From an uncultured Candidatus Saccharibacteria bacterium (GTDB lineage Bacteria; Patescibacteriota; Saccharimonadia; Saccharimonadales; Saccharimonadaceae), in NCBI GenBank assembly GCA_938030585.1, contig CALHIA010000020.1, forward strand, positions 1-5,905: a stretch of 5,905 bases of DNA, in the 5' to 3' direction. The notes under the pieces are model-generated. The model searched no databases. It saw only the letters and a list, made by a program, of their open reading frames with translations, and had not been told where the DNA came from. The translations under genes and the position numbers were made by a program. Below, in pieces: positions 1 to 5,331 of this stretch (the first letter of the stretch is position 1; each line of letters begins with the position of its first letter).

Positions 1-2
1 CT

Positions 3-932
3 GTGGTGATTAAACTTGCTACCTGGCCACTAGTCAAAAAGCAATATCATCAGACTAAACTGATGAAAAAAATTCAACCAGAACTGGTCGAAATTCGTAA
101 GCGTGCCAATGGCAACAAGCAACTCGAATCTCTCGAGATGATGAATCTTTACAAGAAGCACAATATTAAGCCGATGGCTTCGATTTGGTCACTTCTGATT
201 CAATTACCAATTTTCTTTGCGCTATTTTTCGCGGTTCGCGTGATGGTTTTACCTTCCACCTCTGATAATGTCGAAAAACGTGCCTATCCAGTAGTAGCTA
301 AATTGGAGCGCATCGATGAAGTGATTAAACTTCAGAAATCTTTCCTTGAAAATACTGGGGAAAAATCCTATGATTTTAAACCTCAACTCTTCGGTACTAT
401 CGATCTCTCTACTCGTGCAGATTTGAAGACTAAGAGCGGTCTTTTCGTAATGGCTCTAATCCTATTAGTCGCTGTGACTAGTTATTATATGGCTAATATG
501 CAAATTGCTCGTTCTGGTAAGAAAAAGCAGAGTACTTGGAAAAAAATGATGGAAGATGCCAAGGCTGGTAAGGATCCAAATCAGGCTGATATTAATGATA
601 TGGTTTCCAAGCAAATGAACTTCATGATGCCTTTAATGATGTTATTCTTTACCATGAATCTCCCGGGAGCTCTCGTACTCTATTATTTCTTATCTAATCT
701 TATCTCGATAATTCAACAGAAAATTGTTTTTGCTCATGTTGATGATGAAATGGATGATAATACTGATCGCGCCATTCTTCGCGAACTAAAATCCGCTAAT
801 AAAAAGCTTCAAGAAGCCGAAATTATTGAAAATAAGAAAACTGGTACTAAAATCACTCGTATTAAAGCTCGTGATTCAAAATCTCAAAATAAACAGAAAC
901 ATCAAAACTCATCCCTAGATTCAAAAAGCTAG
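3..932 (+). CDS. yidC: Membrane protein insertase YidC/Oxa1 family, 5'-truncated by the window edge
   Basis: YidC inserts and folds membrane proteins, alone or with SecYEG. The visible 309 residues start inside the first core membrane helix; the GTG at base 3 is probably internal, because the family needs a complete helix before this point. Next comes the cytoplasmic hairpin (about 11-58, ending KKHNIKPMAS), then the hallmark helix SLLIQLPIFFALFFAV (63-78). An outer loop of about 65 residues follows, then a helix at 146-165, a cytoplasmic loop at 170-207, and the last helices with NLPGALVLYYFLSNLISIIQQ-type signature (219-239). The tail (246-309) is charged, probably helical, and Lys-rich at its end, as in YidC forms that contact ribosomes. 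Lys4 sits where the conserved groove Arg is expected. The TAG stop overlaps the ribosome-binding site of the next gene, so the two are co-transcribed. Family assignment is secure; the start lies outside the window. Confidence 0.95.
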   Translation: MVIKLATWPLVKKQYHQTKLMKKIQPELVEIRKRANGNKQLESLEMMNLYKKHNIKPMASIWSLLIQLPIFFALFFAVRVMVLPSTSDNVEKRAYPVVAKLERIDEVIKLQKSFLENTGEKSYDFKPQLFGTIDLSTRADLKTKSGLFVMALILLVAVTSYYMANMQIARSGKKKQSTWKKMMEDAKAGKDPNQADINDMVSKQMNFMMPLMMLFFTMNLPGALVLYYFLSNLISIIQQKIVFAHVDDEMDDNTDRAILRELKSANKKLQEAEIIENKKTGTKITRIKARDSKSQNKQKHQNSSLDSKS

Positions 933-941
933 GAGAAGGAG
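931..941 (+). promoter_or_regulatory. Strong Shine-Dalgarno of jag overlapping the yidC stop
   Basis: AGGAGAAGGAG lies 5 bases before the ATG at 947, and its first two bases belong to the TAG stop of yidC. It fixes the jag start. Ribosomes ending yidC would release directly on this site, which suggests coupled translation (inference). Confidence 0.85.
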
Positions 942-946
942 TTTTT

Positions 947-1411
947 ATGAATCGTGATGAATCGGTTCGCTTTGCTACAAAATACCTCGAAGATTTATTG
1001 TCTTTCTTCGGAATTAACGTTGCTGTCTGGTCAACTATTGATGACCAAGTTATTCAATTAAGTGTTCCTAGCACTAGCTTGAATTCACTGTTAATCGGTA
1101 AAAATGCTGGTAATCTGCGCGCCTTGCAACACGTTGTTTCGATGGGGCTCACCATGAAAAATGCCGAAATTACTCGCGTCAATATCGATATTGCTGATTA
1201 TAAACATCAACGTATGGAACGTATCGAAAAGAAGGCTGAAGGTTGGATTAATAAGGTTCGCCAAACTGGAGAATCCATCACTCTTGAACTTAATGCCGCT
1301 GATCGTCGTGTGGTTCATAAGTTGGCTGAAGATTATTCTGATATCTATACTCACTCGGAAGGGGAAGGACGTGAACGTCATTTAATTATCTCGAAGAAGA
1401 ATCTTGATTAA
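947..1411 (+). CDS. jag: Jag/KhpB-type RNA-binding protein (KH_jag + R3H)
   Basis: A 154-residue cytoplasmic protein with two single-stranded nucleic-acid-binding domains. Residues 1-80 resemble the Jag KH domain, with the GxxG-type loop IGKNAGNLRALQ at 50-61. Residues about 85-151 are an R3H domain with the defining R-x3-H as R120...H124 (AADRRVVH), followed by THSEGEGRERHLIISKK. Firmicute Jag/KhpB is about 200 residues or more and starts with a separate Jag_N domain; that domain is absent here. KhpB is known to act with KhpA as an RNA chaperone affecting cell elongation and division in streptococci; the same role here is inference. The position directly behind yidC is the usual one. The start is fixed by a strong Shine-Dalgarno, and a rho-independent terminator begins 17 bases after the stop. 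Confidence 0.94.
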   Translation: MNRDESVRFATKYLEDLLSFFGINVAVWSTIDDQVIQLSVPSTSLNSLLIGKNAGNLRALQHVVSMGLTMKNAEITRVNIDIADYKHQRMERIEKKAEGWINKVRQTGESITLELNAADRRVVHKLAEDYSDIYTHSEGEGRERHLIISKKNLD

Positions 1412-1427
1412 TCTAGATTAAGCTTCT

Positions 1428-1462
1428 AAAATACTATCACTAAAAAGTGGTAGTATTTTTTT
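1428..1462 (+). terminator. Rho-independent terminator of the yidC-jag operon
   Basis: A 13-bp stem (1428-1440 with 1447-1459) has the 6-base loop TAAAAA, and a run of seven T (1456-1462) forms the end of the stem and the tail. The only non-Watson-Crick pair is T1437/G1450. It is a G-U wobble in + strand RNA but an A-C mismatch in - strand RNA, so the hairpin is built for + strand transcripts. Confidence 0.9.
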
Positions 1463-1465
1463 ATT

Positions 1466-1497
1466 AAAAAAAAGAGACCTTATGTGGCCTCTTTTTT
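1466..1497 (-). terminator. Rho-independent terminator of the LCP gene
   Basis: A 12-bp stem (1468-1479 with 1486-1497) has a 6-base loop. Read on the - strand, GAGGCC pairs with GGTCTC through one G-U wobble and ends in eight U (complement of 1466-1473). On the + strand the same position is an A-C mismatch, so it serves the leftward LCP transcript. It starts about 45 bases after the LCP stop. Confidence 0.87.
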
Positions 1498-1542
1498 AGT
1501 AATATTATTTTTTTGGCTTCGCGTTTTTTAGTCTCGCAAATT

Positions 1543-3303
1543 TTAGTTCGTACTTTTCTTGGCGGTTTCTTTACCGCGGATAATTACGAAGTCATAACCA
1601 TGACTCTTGACGCCTTGTGGTAGCTCAGATTTGTCTTTTACTTCAACCTTGTAGTGATCTGTTAAACCTTTCTTTGCCACTGGTTTTTCACCAATTTGGT
1701 AAATCGTTATATCTTGGTAATCCGAAGTTGGCGCATTATCGGTCTCAATATTCTTAAAGCCCACTTTTTCTAGTTCTAACTTCTCATCACTGGCCGCACC
1801 GCGTTCACCAGAACCATTCAAGACTAATAGTCTAGCTGTTGCTACGCTGTCTACGTTCTCAGTTATCGCCTTCTGGATGTATTGGTGAATTTTTGTGTAA
1901 TTATTTAAACCAGCGGCTGGAATCACGTAGGAAATATTAATCCCTTGTACTGGATAACTTGCATTTGTCACATAAGTTGTACCATCTGGTAAGTTAGCTA
2001 GTGGCAGAGTCTTGATGTTTTCTGAATTAAAATCAGAGAGTAAATGTGCGCCAGTCTTCATTTCGTCAACCTTAATATTAGTGCGAATATTATCTCCCAG
2101 CGCATTTACTAAGGCAATCATAGCAGGAATATCCATACCTTTTTTCACAATTTTTTCTTTCACCGCGGTTAAAATACGTTGTTGATTTTCACCACGCGCG
2201 AAATCTCCGCCCGCTACTCCGTGACGAGCACGTGCTAAGGCTAAGGCTTTTTCACCGTTCAAGGTAGTTGGAGTGTTTTTCTTAATCACGATATTAGTCC
2301 AACCGTAATCAGTAATATCTTCATCAAAAGTCACTTCGATACCACCCAGTGCATCCACAATTTGAATTAACGAACCCCAGTTCAAATGGATATAGTAGTG
2401 ATTTTTTAGTCCGGTCACGGTTTCTAGCACATTCATCACTGCTTGCGCGCCGGCTTCTTCGTTTTTACCATTATTACTGGCGCAGGTGTAGACTTCGTTA
2501 ATTTTACCTGCGTAGCAAGCCTCACGGCCCACCTTTAGGTCGCGCGGAATACTAATCATGTTCGCATTTTTCGATTCTTGATTTAATGTTACTTCCATCA
2601 GGGAATCAGTGAGTTGTGCACCGTCATGTACGCCACGACCTTCGTTGCCGCTCATGTCATATCCAGAAGTACCAAAAATCGCGATATTGGTTTGGCCGTT
2701 CGCATCGGCTTTGAGTGGAGTATATTTTTCACTTACTATGGTACTGACAAAATCGAATAAATTGGATTTACCACCAGTAATTTTACTAATTATTTGGTTA
2801 CCGTAAAAATAACCAACTCCACCCACCACTAGTAGGAAAACTAAAAAGAAACAAAGTTTTTTATGGCGGAAGATAAACGGTTTCTTTTTGGGTTTTTTAT
2901 CCTTATTAATCTCTTCGTCGATCTCTTCCGAATCGATATCCATTTTATCTTCGTCGTTCAAAAAACCACGTTTATCGTTGCGATCCAAGCCAAATTCATT
3001 TTGTTTCTGATCTTTTTCGAGATTAAAAGCAGAAATTGGCTCCAAAAAATCGTCGTAATTATCAGTTTTAGAGAAATCTTCCGCTGTCACTTCTGGTTCA
3101 TTCGATATGGTCTCAACTCTAGCGATTTTTGTTCGATTACGTTTTTCGCGTTGAATTTTTTCAATCTCTAATGGATCAAGTAATTGTTTTCTCGGCAGAG
3201 GATTAGTCATATTTTTTTTAAAGACCGGAGTGGTACTCTTGGAATTCTGGGAGACCATCTTATTACGTCTTGGAGCTAAACCATCAATATAAGCACTCTT
3301 CAT
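1543..3303 (-). CDS. LytR-CpsA-Psr (LCP) family glycopolymer transferase with LytR_C domain
   Basis: LCP enzymes transfer lipid-linked anionic or capsular glycopolymers to the cell wall or to surface proteins, outside the membrane. The 586 residues comprise: a cytoplasmic head of about 148 residues, charged, with an acidic patch at 122-132; one membrane helix (about 149-167); the LCP domain (about 203-385); and a LytR_C domain (about 488-576, ARLLVLNGSGERGAAS). LCP motifs seen are NIAIFGTSG (206-214), QLTDSLM (230-236), MISIPRD (249-255), KINEVYTC (267-274), HYYIHLNWGSLIQIVDALGG (302-321) and the Arg-rich end LARARHG...GDFARGENQQR (356-376). The family's Asp shortly after the first glycine is not at its usual place; D216 may stand in. 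Cys263 and Cys274 could pair outside the cell. The start is set by GGGAG at 3311-3315 (- strand), seven bases before ATG; Met17 is an unlikely alternative. The exact acceptor polymer is unknown. Confidence 0.95.
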   Translation of the reverse strand: MKSAYIDGLAPRRNKMVSQNSKSTTPVFKKNMTNPLPRKQLLDPLEIEKIQREKRNRTKIARVETISNEPEVTAEDFSKTDNYDDFLEPISAFNLEKDQKQNEFGLDRNDKRGFLNDEDKMDIDSEEIDEEINKDKKPKKKPFIFRHKKLCFFLVFLLVVGGVGYFYGNQIISKITGGKSNLFDFVSTIVSEKYTPLKADANGQTNIAIFGTSGYDMSGNEGRGVHDGAQLTDSLMEVTLNQESKNANMISIPRDLKVGREACYAGKINEVYTCASNNGKNEEAGAQAVMNVLETVTGLKNHYYIHLNWGSLIQIVDALGGIEVTFDEDITDYGWTNIVIKKNTPTTLNGEKALALARARHGVAGGDFARGENQQRILTAVKEKIVKKGMDIPAMIALVNALGDNIRTNIKVDEMKTGAHLLSDFNSENIKTLPLANLPDGTTYVTNASYPVQGINISYVIPAAGLNNYTKIHQYIQKAITENVDSVATARLLVLNGSGERGAASDEKLELEKVGFKNIETDNAPTSDYQDITIYQIGEKPVAKKGLTDHYKVEVKDKSELPQGVKSHGYDFVIIRGKETAKKSTN

Positions 3304-3310
3304 TATTTTT

Positions 3311-3315
3311 CTCCC
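3311..3315 (-). promoter_or_regulatory. Ribosome-binding site of the LCP gene
   Basis: On the - strand GGGAG lies seven bases before the ATG at 3303. It supports the first ATG rather than Met17. Confidence 0.75.
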
Positions 3316-3373
3316 ATCCTTAAGTTTTTATTTACGAAAAATAAATCAATAAACAAAATACTCTGTAGAAATC

Positions 3374-3406
3374 TAATTATATTTATCCTCATCTAATATA
3401 TAATTA
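3374..3406. promoter_or_regulatory. Divergent promoter/operator with perfect 9-bp inverted repeat
   Basis: TAATTATAT (3374-3382) and ATATAATTA (3398-3406) are exact reverse complements around a 15-bp spacer. Each arm contains a consensus -10 box: TATAAT on the - strand at 3376-3381, facing the LCP gene, and TATAAT on the + strand at 3399-3404, facing the LexA-like gene. ATCTAAT also occurs as a direct repeat at 3371-3377 and 3391-3397, 20 bp (about two helical turns) apart. I found no good -35 box for either direction. The arms are pure A/T, so part of the symmetry may simply come from two -10 boxes facing apart. Confidence 0.6.
3399..3404 (+). promoter_or_regulatory. -10 box of the LexA-like gene, predicting a leaderless mRNA
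   Basis: TATAAT ends 10 bases before the ATG at 3415. Transcription normally begins 6-8 bases after the -10 box, which puts the 5' end at about 3410-3412, only 3-5 bases before the start codon. No Shine-Dalgarno is present there, which agrees with leaderless translation. Confidence 0.6.
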
Positions 3407-3414
3407 TATCAAAT

Positions 3415-3753
3415 ATGCGTTACAAATTGACTAAAAAACAAAAGCGTTTAATGGATTTTCTTGTTGAATTCATCGCCGAGCACGACCATTCACCGTCCTA
3501 TCGCGAAATCGCCTCTGGTCTAGGTTTGAAGAGTCCAGCTTCCGTGGCGGAACATATTGATAATTTAGTTGCTTTAGGTTTTCTGAAGCGTGAAGAGGGG
3601 TCTGCCCGCTCATTAGTAATCGTCGATCGCTCTTTTCCAGAAACTACGGAATTATTTAAGCAACGTCTCGAATTTGCTACCGACGAAGAAGTTGAAATTC
3701 TTCAACGAGCTGCCGAAATTCTCGGTCTAGAGCTTGAATCGGAAAATCTTTAA
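3415..3753 (+). CDS. LexA-like DNA-binding protein without peptidase domain
   Basis: A 112-residue protein. Residues 1-71 match the LexA N-terminal winged helix-turn-helix: LTKKQKRLMDFLVEF (5-19), SPSYREIASGLGL (26-38), recognition helix SPASVAEHIDNLVALGFL (40-57), and the wing REEGSARSLVIVDR (59-72). Full LexA is about 200 residues with an S24 peptidase carrying an Ala-Gly cleavage site and a Ser-Lys dyad; none of these is present. The remaining 40 residues are charged and probably helical (TELFKQRLEFATDEEVEILQRAAEILGL), possibly for dimerisation. RecA-stimulated self-cleavage is therefore not possible. Recognition-helix residues only partly match E. coli LexA, so its operator may differ from the SOS box. 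The start is fixed by alignment with LexA although no Shine-Dalgarno precedes it. It shares a promoter region with the divergent LCP gene and may regulate both (inference). It ends at TAA, seven bases before its terminator. Confidence 0.85.
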   Translation: MRYKLTKKQKRLMDFLVEFIAEHDHSPSYREIASGLGLKSPASVAEHIDNLVALGFLKREEGSARSLVIVDRSFPETTELFKQRLEFATDEEVEILQRAAEILGLELESENL

Positions 3754-3759
3754 ACTTCT

Positions 3760-3791
3760 AAAATACCTCAAACTTTGGGGGTATTTTTTTT
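3760..3791 (+). terminator. Rho-independent terminator of the LexA-like gene
   Basis: A 10-bp stem (3760-3769 with 3778-3787) is followed by a tract of eight T (3784-3791). The loop AAACTTTG can fold further if G3777 bulges out. The single wobble T3768/G3779 is compatible with + strand RNA only. The gene is therefore probably a single transcription unit, separated from the PLP-enzyme gene. Confidence 0.88.
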
Positions 3792-3871
3792 GAAATAAAA
3801 TTTTTTGATACTTACAAATATATGATTATTTCACCCCTGTTAAATTTATAAATCCGAACAAAACCAAACAC

Positions 3872-3892
3872 TAAAACCGAACAAGATTTTAT
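3872..3892 (+). repeat. Direct repeat copy 1 (TAAAACCGAACAAGA...)
   Basis: TAAAACCGAACAAGA followed by TTTTAT. It matches the copy at 3948-3969 except for one missing A, at an offset of 76 bases. The core CCGAACAA also occurs alone at 3854-3861. Confidence 0.85.
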
Positions 3893-3907
3893 TAAACCAA
3901 ACATCCA

Positions 3908-3916
3908 TGTGGATAA
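3908..3916 (-). promoter_or_regulatory. DnaA box 1 (TTATCCACA)
   Basis: The + strand reads TGTGGATAA; the complement TTATCCACA is the strongest known bacterial DnaA box. It lies between the two copies of the direct repeat. Confidence 0.65.
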
Positions 3917-3928
3917 AAACATTCTGCT

Positions 3929-3937
3929 TGTGTAAAA
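3929..3937 (-). promoter_or_regulatory. DnaA box 2 (TTTTACACA)
   Basis: The + strand reads TGTGTAAAA; the complement TTTTACACA fits TTWTNCACA exactly. It starts 21 bases, two helical turns, after box 1 and has the same orientation. Confidence 0.55.
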
Positions 3938-3947
3938 CCGTGAAAAT

Positions 3948-3969
3948 TAAAACCGAACAAGAATTTTAT
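3948..3969 (+). repeat. Direct repeat copy 2 (TAAAACCGAACAAGA...)
   Basis: TAAAACCGAACAAGA followed by ATTTTAT, one A longer than copy 1. It runs directly into the AT tract at 3962-3990. Confidence 0.85.
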
Positions 3970-4006
3970 CTTAAAATATAAAATCTAAAACTTGTCAATG
4001 TGAATA

Positions 4007-4015
4007 TGTGGAAAA
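4007..4015 (-). promoter_or_regulatory. DnaA box 3 (TTTTCCACA)
   Basis: The + strand reads TGTGGAAAA; the complement TTTTCCACA fits TTWTNCACA exactly. A one-mismatch box (TGTGAATAT, 3999-4007) abuts it. It lies roughly where the -35 region of the downstream gene would be, so DnaA could also affect that promoter. Confidence 0.55.
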
Positions 4016-4031
4016 CTTCTCATCTTTTTTG

Positions 4032-4040
4032 TGGTAAAAT
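4032..4040 (+). promoter_or_regulatory. Extended -10 promoter of the PLP-enzyme gene
   Basis: TGGTAAAAT is a TGn extended -10 element joined to TAAAAT (4035-4040). No clear -35 box is found at normal spacing, which extended -10 promoters tolerate. The predicted start is about 4046-4048, at the first bases of the ribosome-binding site, so the leader would be very short. Confidence 0.5.
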
Positions 4041-4045
4041 TAAGC

Positions 4046-4054
4046 AAAGGAGGT
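4046..4054 (+). promoter_or_regulatory. Consensus Shine-Dalgarno that sets the start of the PLP enzyme
   Basis: AAAGGAGGT is a near-complete anti-16S sequence three bases before ATG 4057. It shows that translation starts at Met-Asn-Phe-Ser-Glu. The in-frame GTG at 4000 lies in the DnaA-box region without a ribosome-binding site and would add 19 residues with no family counterpart. Confidence 0.88.
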
Positions 4055-4056
4055 TG

Positions 4057-5319
4057 ATGAATTTTTCTGAACTGAAAGCTAAGCTTAGTAAGTCTGCGTC
4101 ATCTATTTTTGGCGGAGCGGAAGAAACTCAACCTATCTCTTTTGAAACAGATTCTATGCGTGCGCCTGGTTTTGAGTATCTTAAATCTCAAGATTATTAT
4201 TTTGATGCCGCCTGTCAATCTCTTCGCCCCCAACCTGTTATCGATAGCTTAGTGGAATATTATACTGAGTATAATTCCTGTGGCGAACGCGTGAAGTATG
4301 CTTGGGGTCAGAAAACTAATCAAAAAGTCGCGGAAACCAGAGAAAAAGTTCTGAAATTTATCAAACTCAAATCTAAGGATTATTTTGTCAGTTTCACACT
4401 CAATACTACCTATGGTCTGAATTTATTACTTAGTCAGTTTGATTTTAAGCAGGCTAATATTAAGACGATTGTCACTTCCGATATTGAGCATAATTCGGTT
4501 TTTCTTTCCACTTTATCAGCTTCGCAGAATGCCAAAATAGAGCGTCTAGTTCTCACCCGTGATAATGATGGCTCGGTTCAAGTTTCTGAAATTCCGGACA
4601 ACTCTCTCGTTGTGATGAATGCTATGAGTAATTTTAATGGCGCCAAACTTAATCTTAAAGAAGTTGTAGAATATATCCACTCGAGGAACAGTTTTATCAT
4701 TGTCGATGCCGCTCAGATGATGGCGCATAATTCTGAACTTCTTCATGATGTTGAGCCGGACGCTATCTGTTTTTCTGCCCATAAAATGTATAGCACCTCT
4801 CTCGGTGTCATCGTGATGAAAAAATCTTTTGCTAAGTTTTTTGACACGACCTTTATTGGTGGTGGTATGGTGGATGATGTCAAAAAAACTTCCTACCTTC
4901 TTTCCGCCGATAACCCCGATCACTTACATACTAAATTTGAACCAGGTCTCCAGGCTTGGGGTGAAATCATTGCTCTAGGTAGAAGTCTCGATTGGCTGAA
5001 TTCTTTGGAAAAATATGACCACGACCGTTTAGAAAAAAATATTAATCTGCTCTATGATTTTTTGAAAAATCATCCGAAAATTCATCTCTTGAATCAAAAC
5101 CCAGCTTCTACCATGTCTTTTTATGTCGAGGGTCTAGATTCACATCTTCTTGGTGAATCATTATCTGATCAGGGAATTATGGTGCGTACGGGTTATTTCT
5201 GTGTTCATTACTATCTTTCCGAAATTAAAAAGTATCCACCTCTTCTTCGTATTTCTCTCGGTTTTCATAATTCCACCACCGATGTCGCGCATTTAATTAA
5301 GGTATTATCAAAAATTTAA
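4057..5319 (+). CDS. Class-V PLP aminotransferase, cysteine desulfurase-like (SufS/CsdA type)
   Basis: A 420-residue cytoplasmic PLP enzyme of the NifS/SufS fold. Members take sulfur from cysteine as an enzyme persulfide for Fe-S clusters or tRNA thiolation; some relatives are selenocysteine lyases or epimerases. Visible sites are YFDAACQSLRPQ (48-59), TLNTTYGLN for phosphate binding (114-122), DIEHNS with the ring-stacking His145, VDAAQ with Asp217/Gln220, SAHKMY with the Schiff-base Lys243, GGGMV (268-272), FEPG (294-297), VRTGYFCVH with candidate catalytic Cys382, and LRISLGF with Arg398, the probable substrate-carboxylate anchor. Lysine and cysteine are both kept, supporting desulfurase activity. 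Several typical motifs differ: GPxG after the lysine reads STSLG, the GTP after FE reads GLQ, and the loop at 73-90 is unusual (CGERVKYAWGQ). It may thus be a divergent subfamily. No SufU/IscU or SufBCD gene is visible. The next gene follows after 12 bases, probably in one operon. Confidence 0.85.
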   Translation: MNFSELKAKLSKSASSIFGGAEETQPISFETDSMRAPGFEYLKSQDYYFDAACQSLRPQPVIDSLVEYYTEYNSCGERVKYAWGQKTNQKVAETREKVLKFIKLKSKDYFVSFTLNTTYGLNLLLSQFDFKQANIKTIVTSDIEHNSVFLSTLSASQNAKIERLVLTRDNDGSVQVSEIPDNSLVVMNAMSNFNGAKLNLKEVVEYIHSRNSFIIVDAAQMMAHNSELLHDVEPDAICFSAHKMYSTSLGVIVMKKSFAKFFDTTFIGGGMVDDVKKTSYLLSADNPDHLHTKFEPGLQAWGEIIALGRSLDWLNSLEKYDHDRLEKNINLLYDFLKNHPKIHLLNQNPASTMSFYVEGLDSHLLGESLSDQGIMVRTGYFCVHYYLSEIKKYPPLLRISLGFHNSTTDVAHLIKVLSKI

Positions 5320-5331
5320 TAAAGGAAAAAC

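Larger units (their letters stand above)
3792..4045. other. AT-rich non-coding region with DnaA boxes and repeats; candidate origin or DnaA control site
   Basis: This gap holds no convincing gene. Three exact matches to the DnaA-box consensus TTWTNCACA occur on the - strand (3908-3916, 3929-3937, 4007-4015), with one-mismatch copies at 3999-4007 and 4030-4038. A 21/22-bp direct repeat lies at 3872-3892 and 3948-3969, and shorter CCRAACA units lie around it. The tract 3962-3990 has 27 A/T in 29 bases and could be an unwinding element. Boxes, direct repeats and an AT tract together are typical of oriC. The yidC-jag neighbourhood is often origin-proximal, but the classical origin lies on the rpmH side of that operon, outside this window, so this could instead be an accessory DnaA-binding locus. 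Origin activity is inference. Confidence 0.5.

Noticed and set aside
1091..1381. Open frames antisense or out of frame within jag
   Set aside because: They overlap a well-supported gene, lack ribosome-binding sites and resemble no family.
2141..2149. TTTTTCACA, an exact DnaA-box consensus match
   Set aside because: It is a lone match within the LCP coding sequence, with no neighbouring boxes or repeats; chance is sufficient.
3327..3345. Small inverted repeat TTTATTT/AAATAAA upstream of the LCP gene
   Set aside because: It has only seven A-T pairs in an A/T-rich leader; too weak to call a regulatory hairpin.
3407..3412. TTGATA on the - strand as a -35 box for the LCP promoter
   Set aside because: It is 25 bases from the TATAAT at 3376-3381, well outside the usual 16-18 base spacing.
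4000..4056. GTG start giving the PLP enzyme 19 extra residues
   Set aside because: It lies in the DnaA-box region with no ribosome-binding site, while AAAGGAGGT directly precedes ATG 4057 and the extra residues match nothing in the family.
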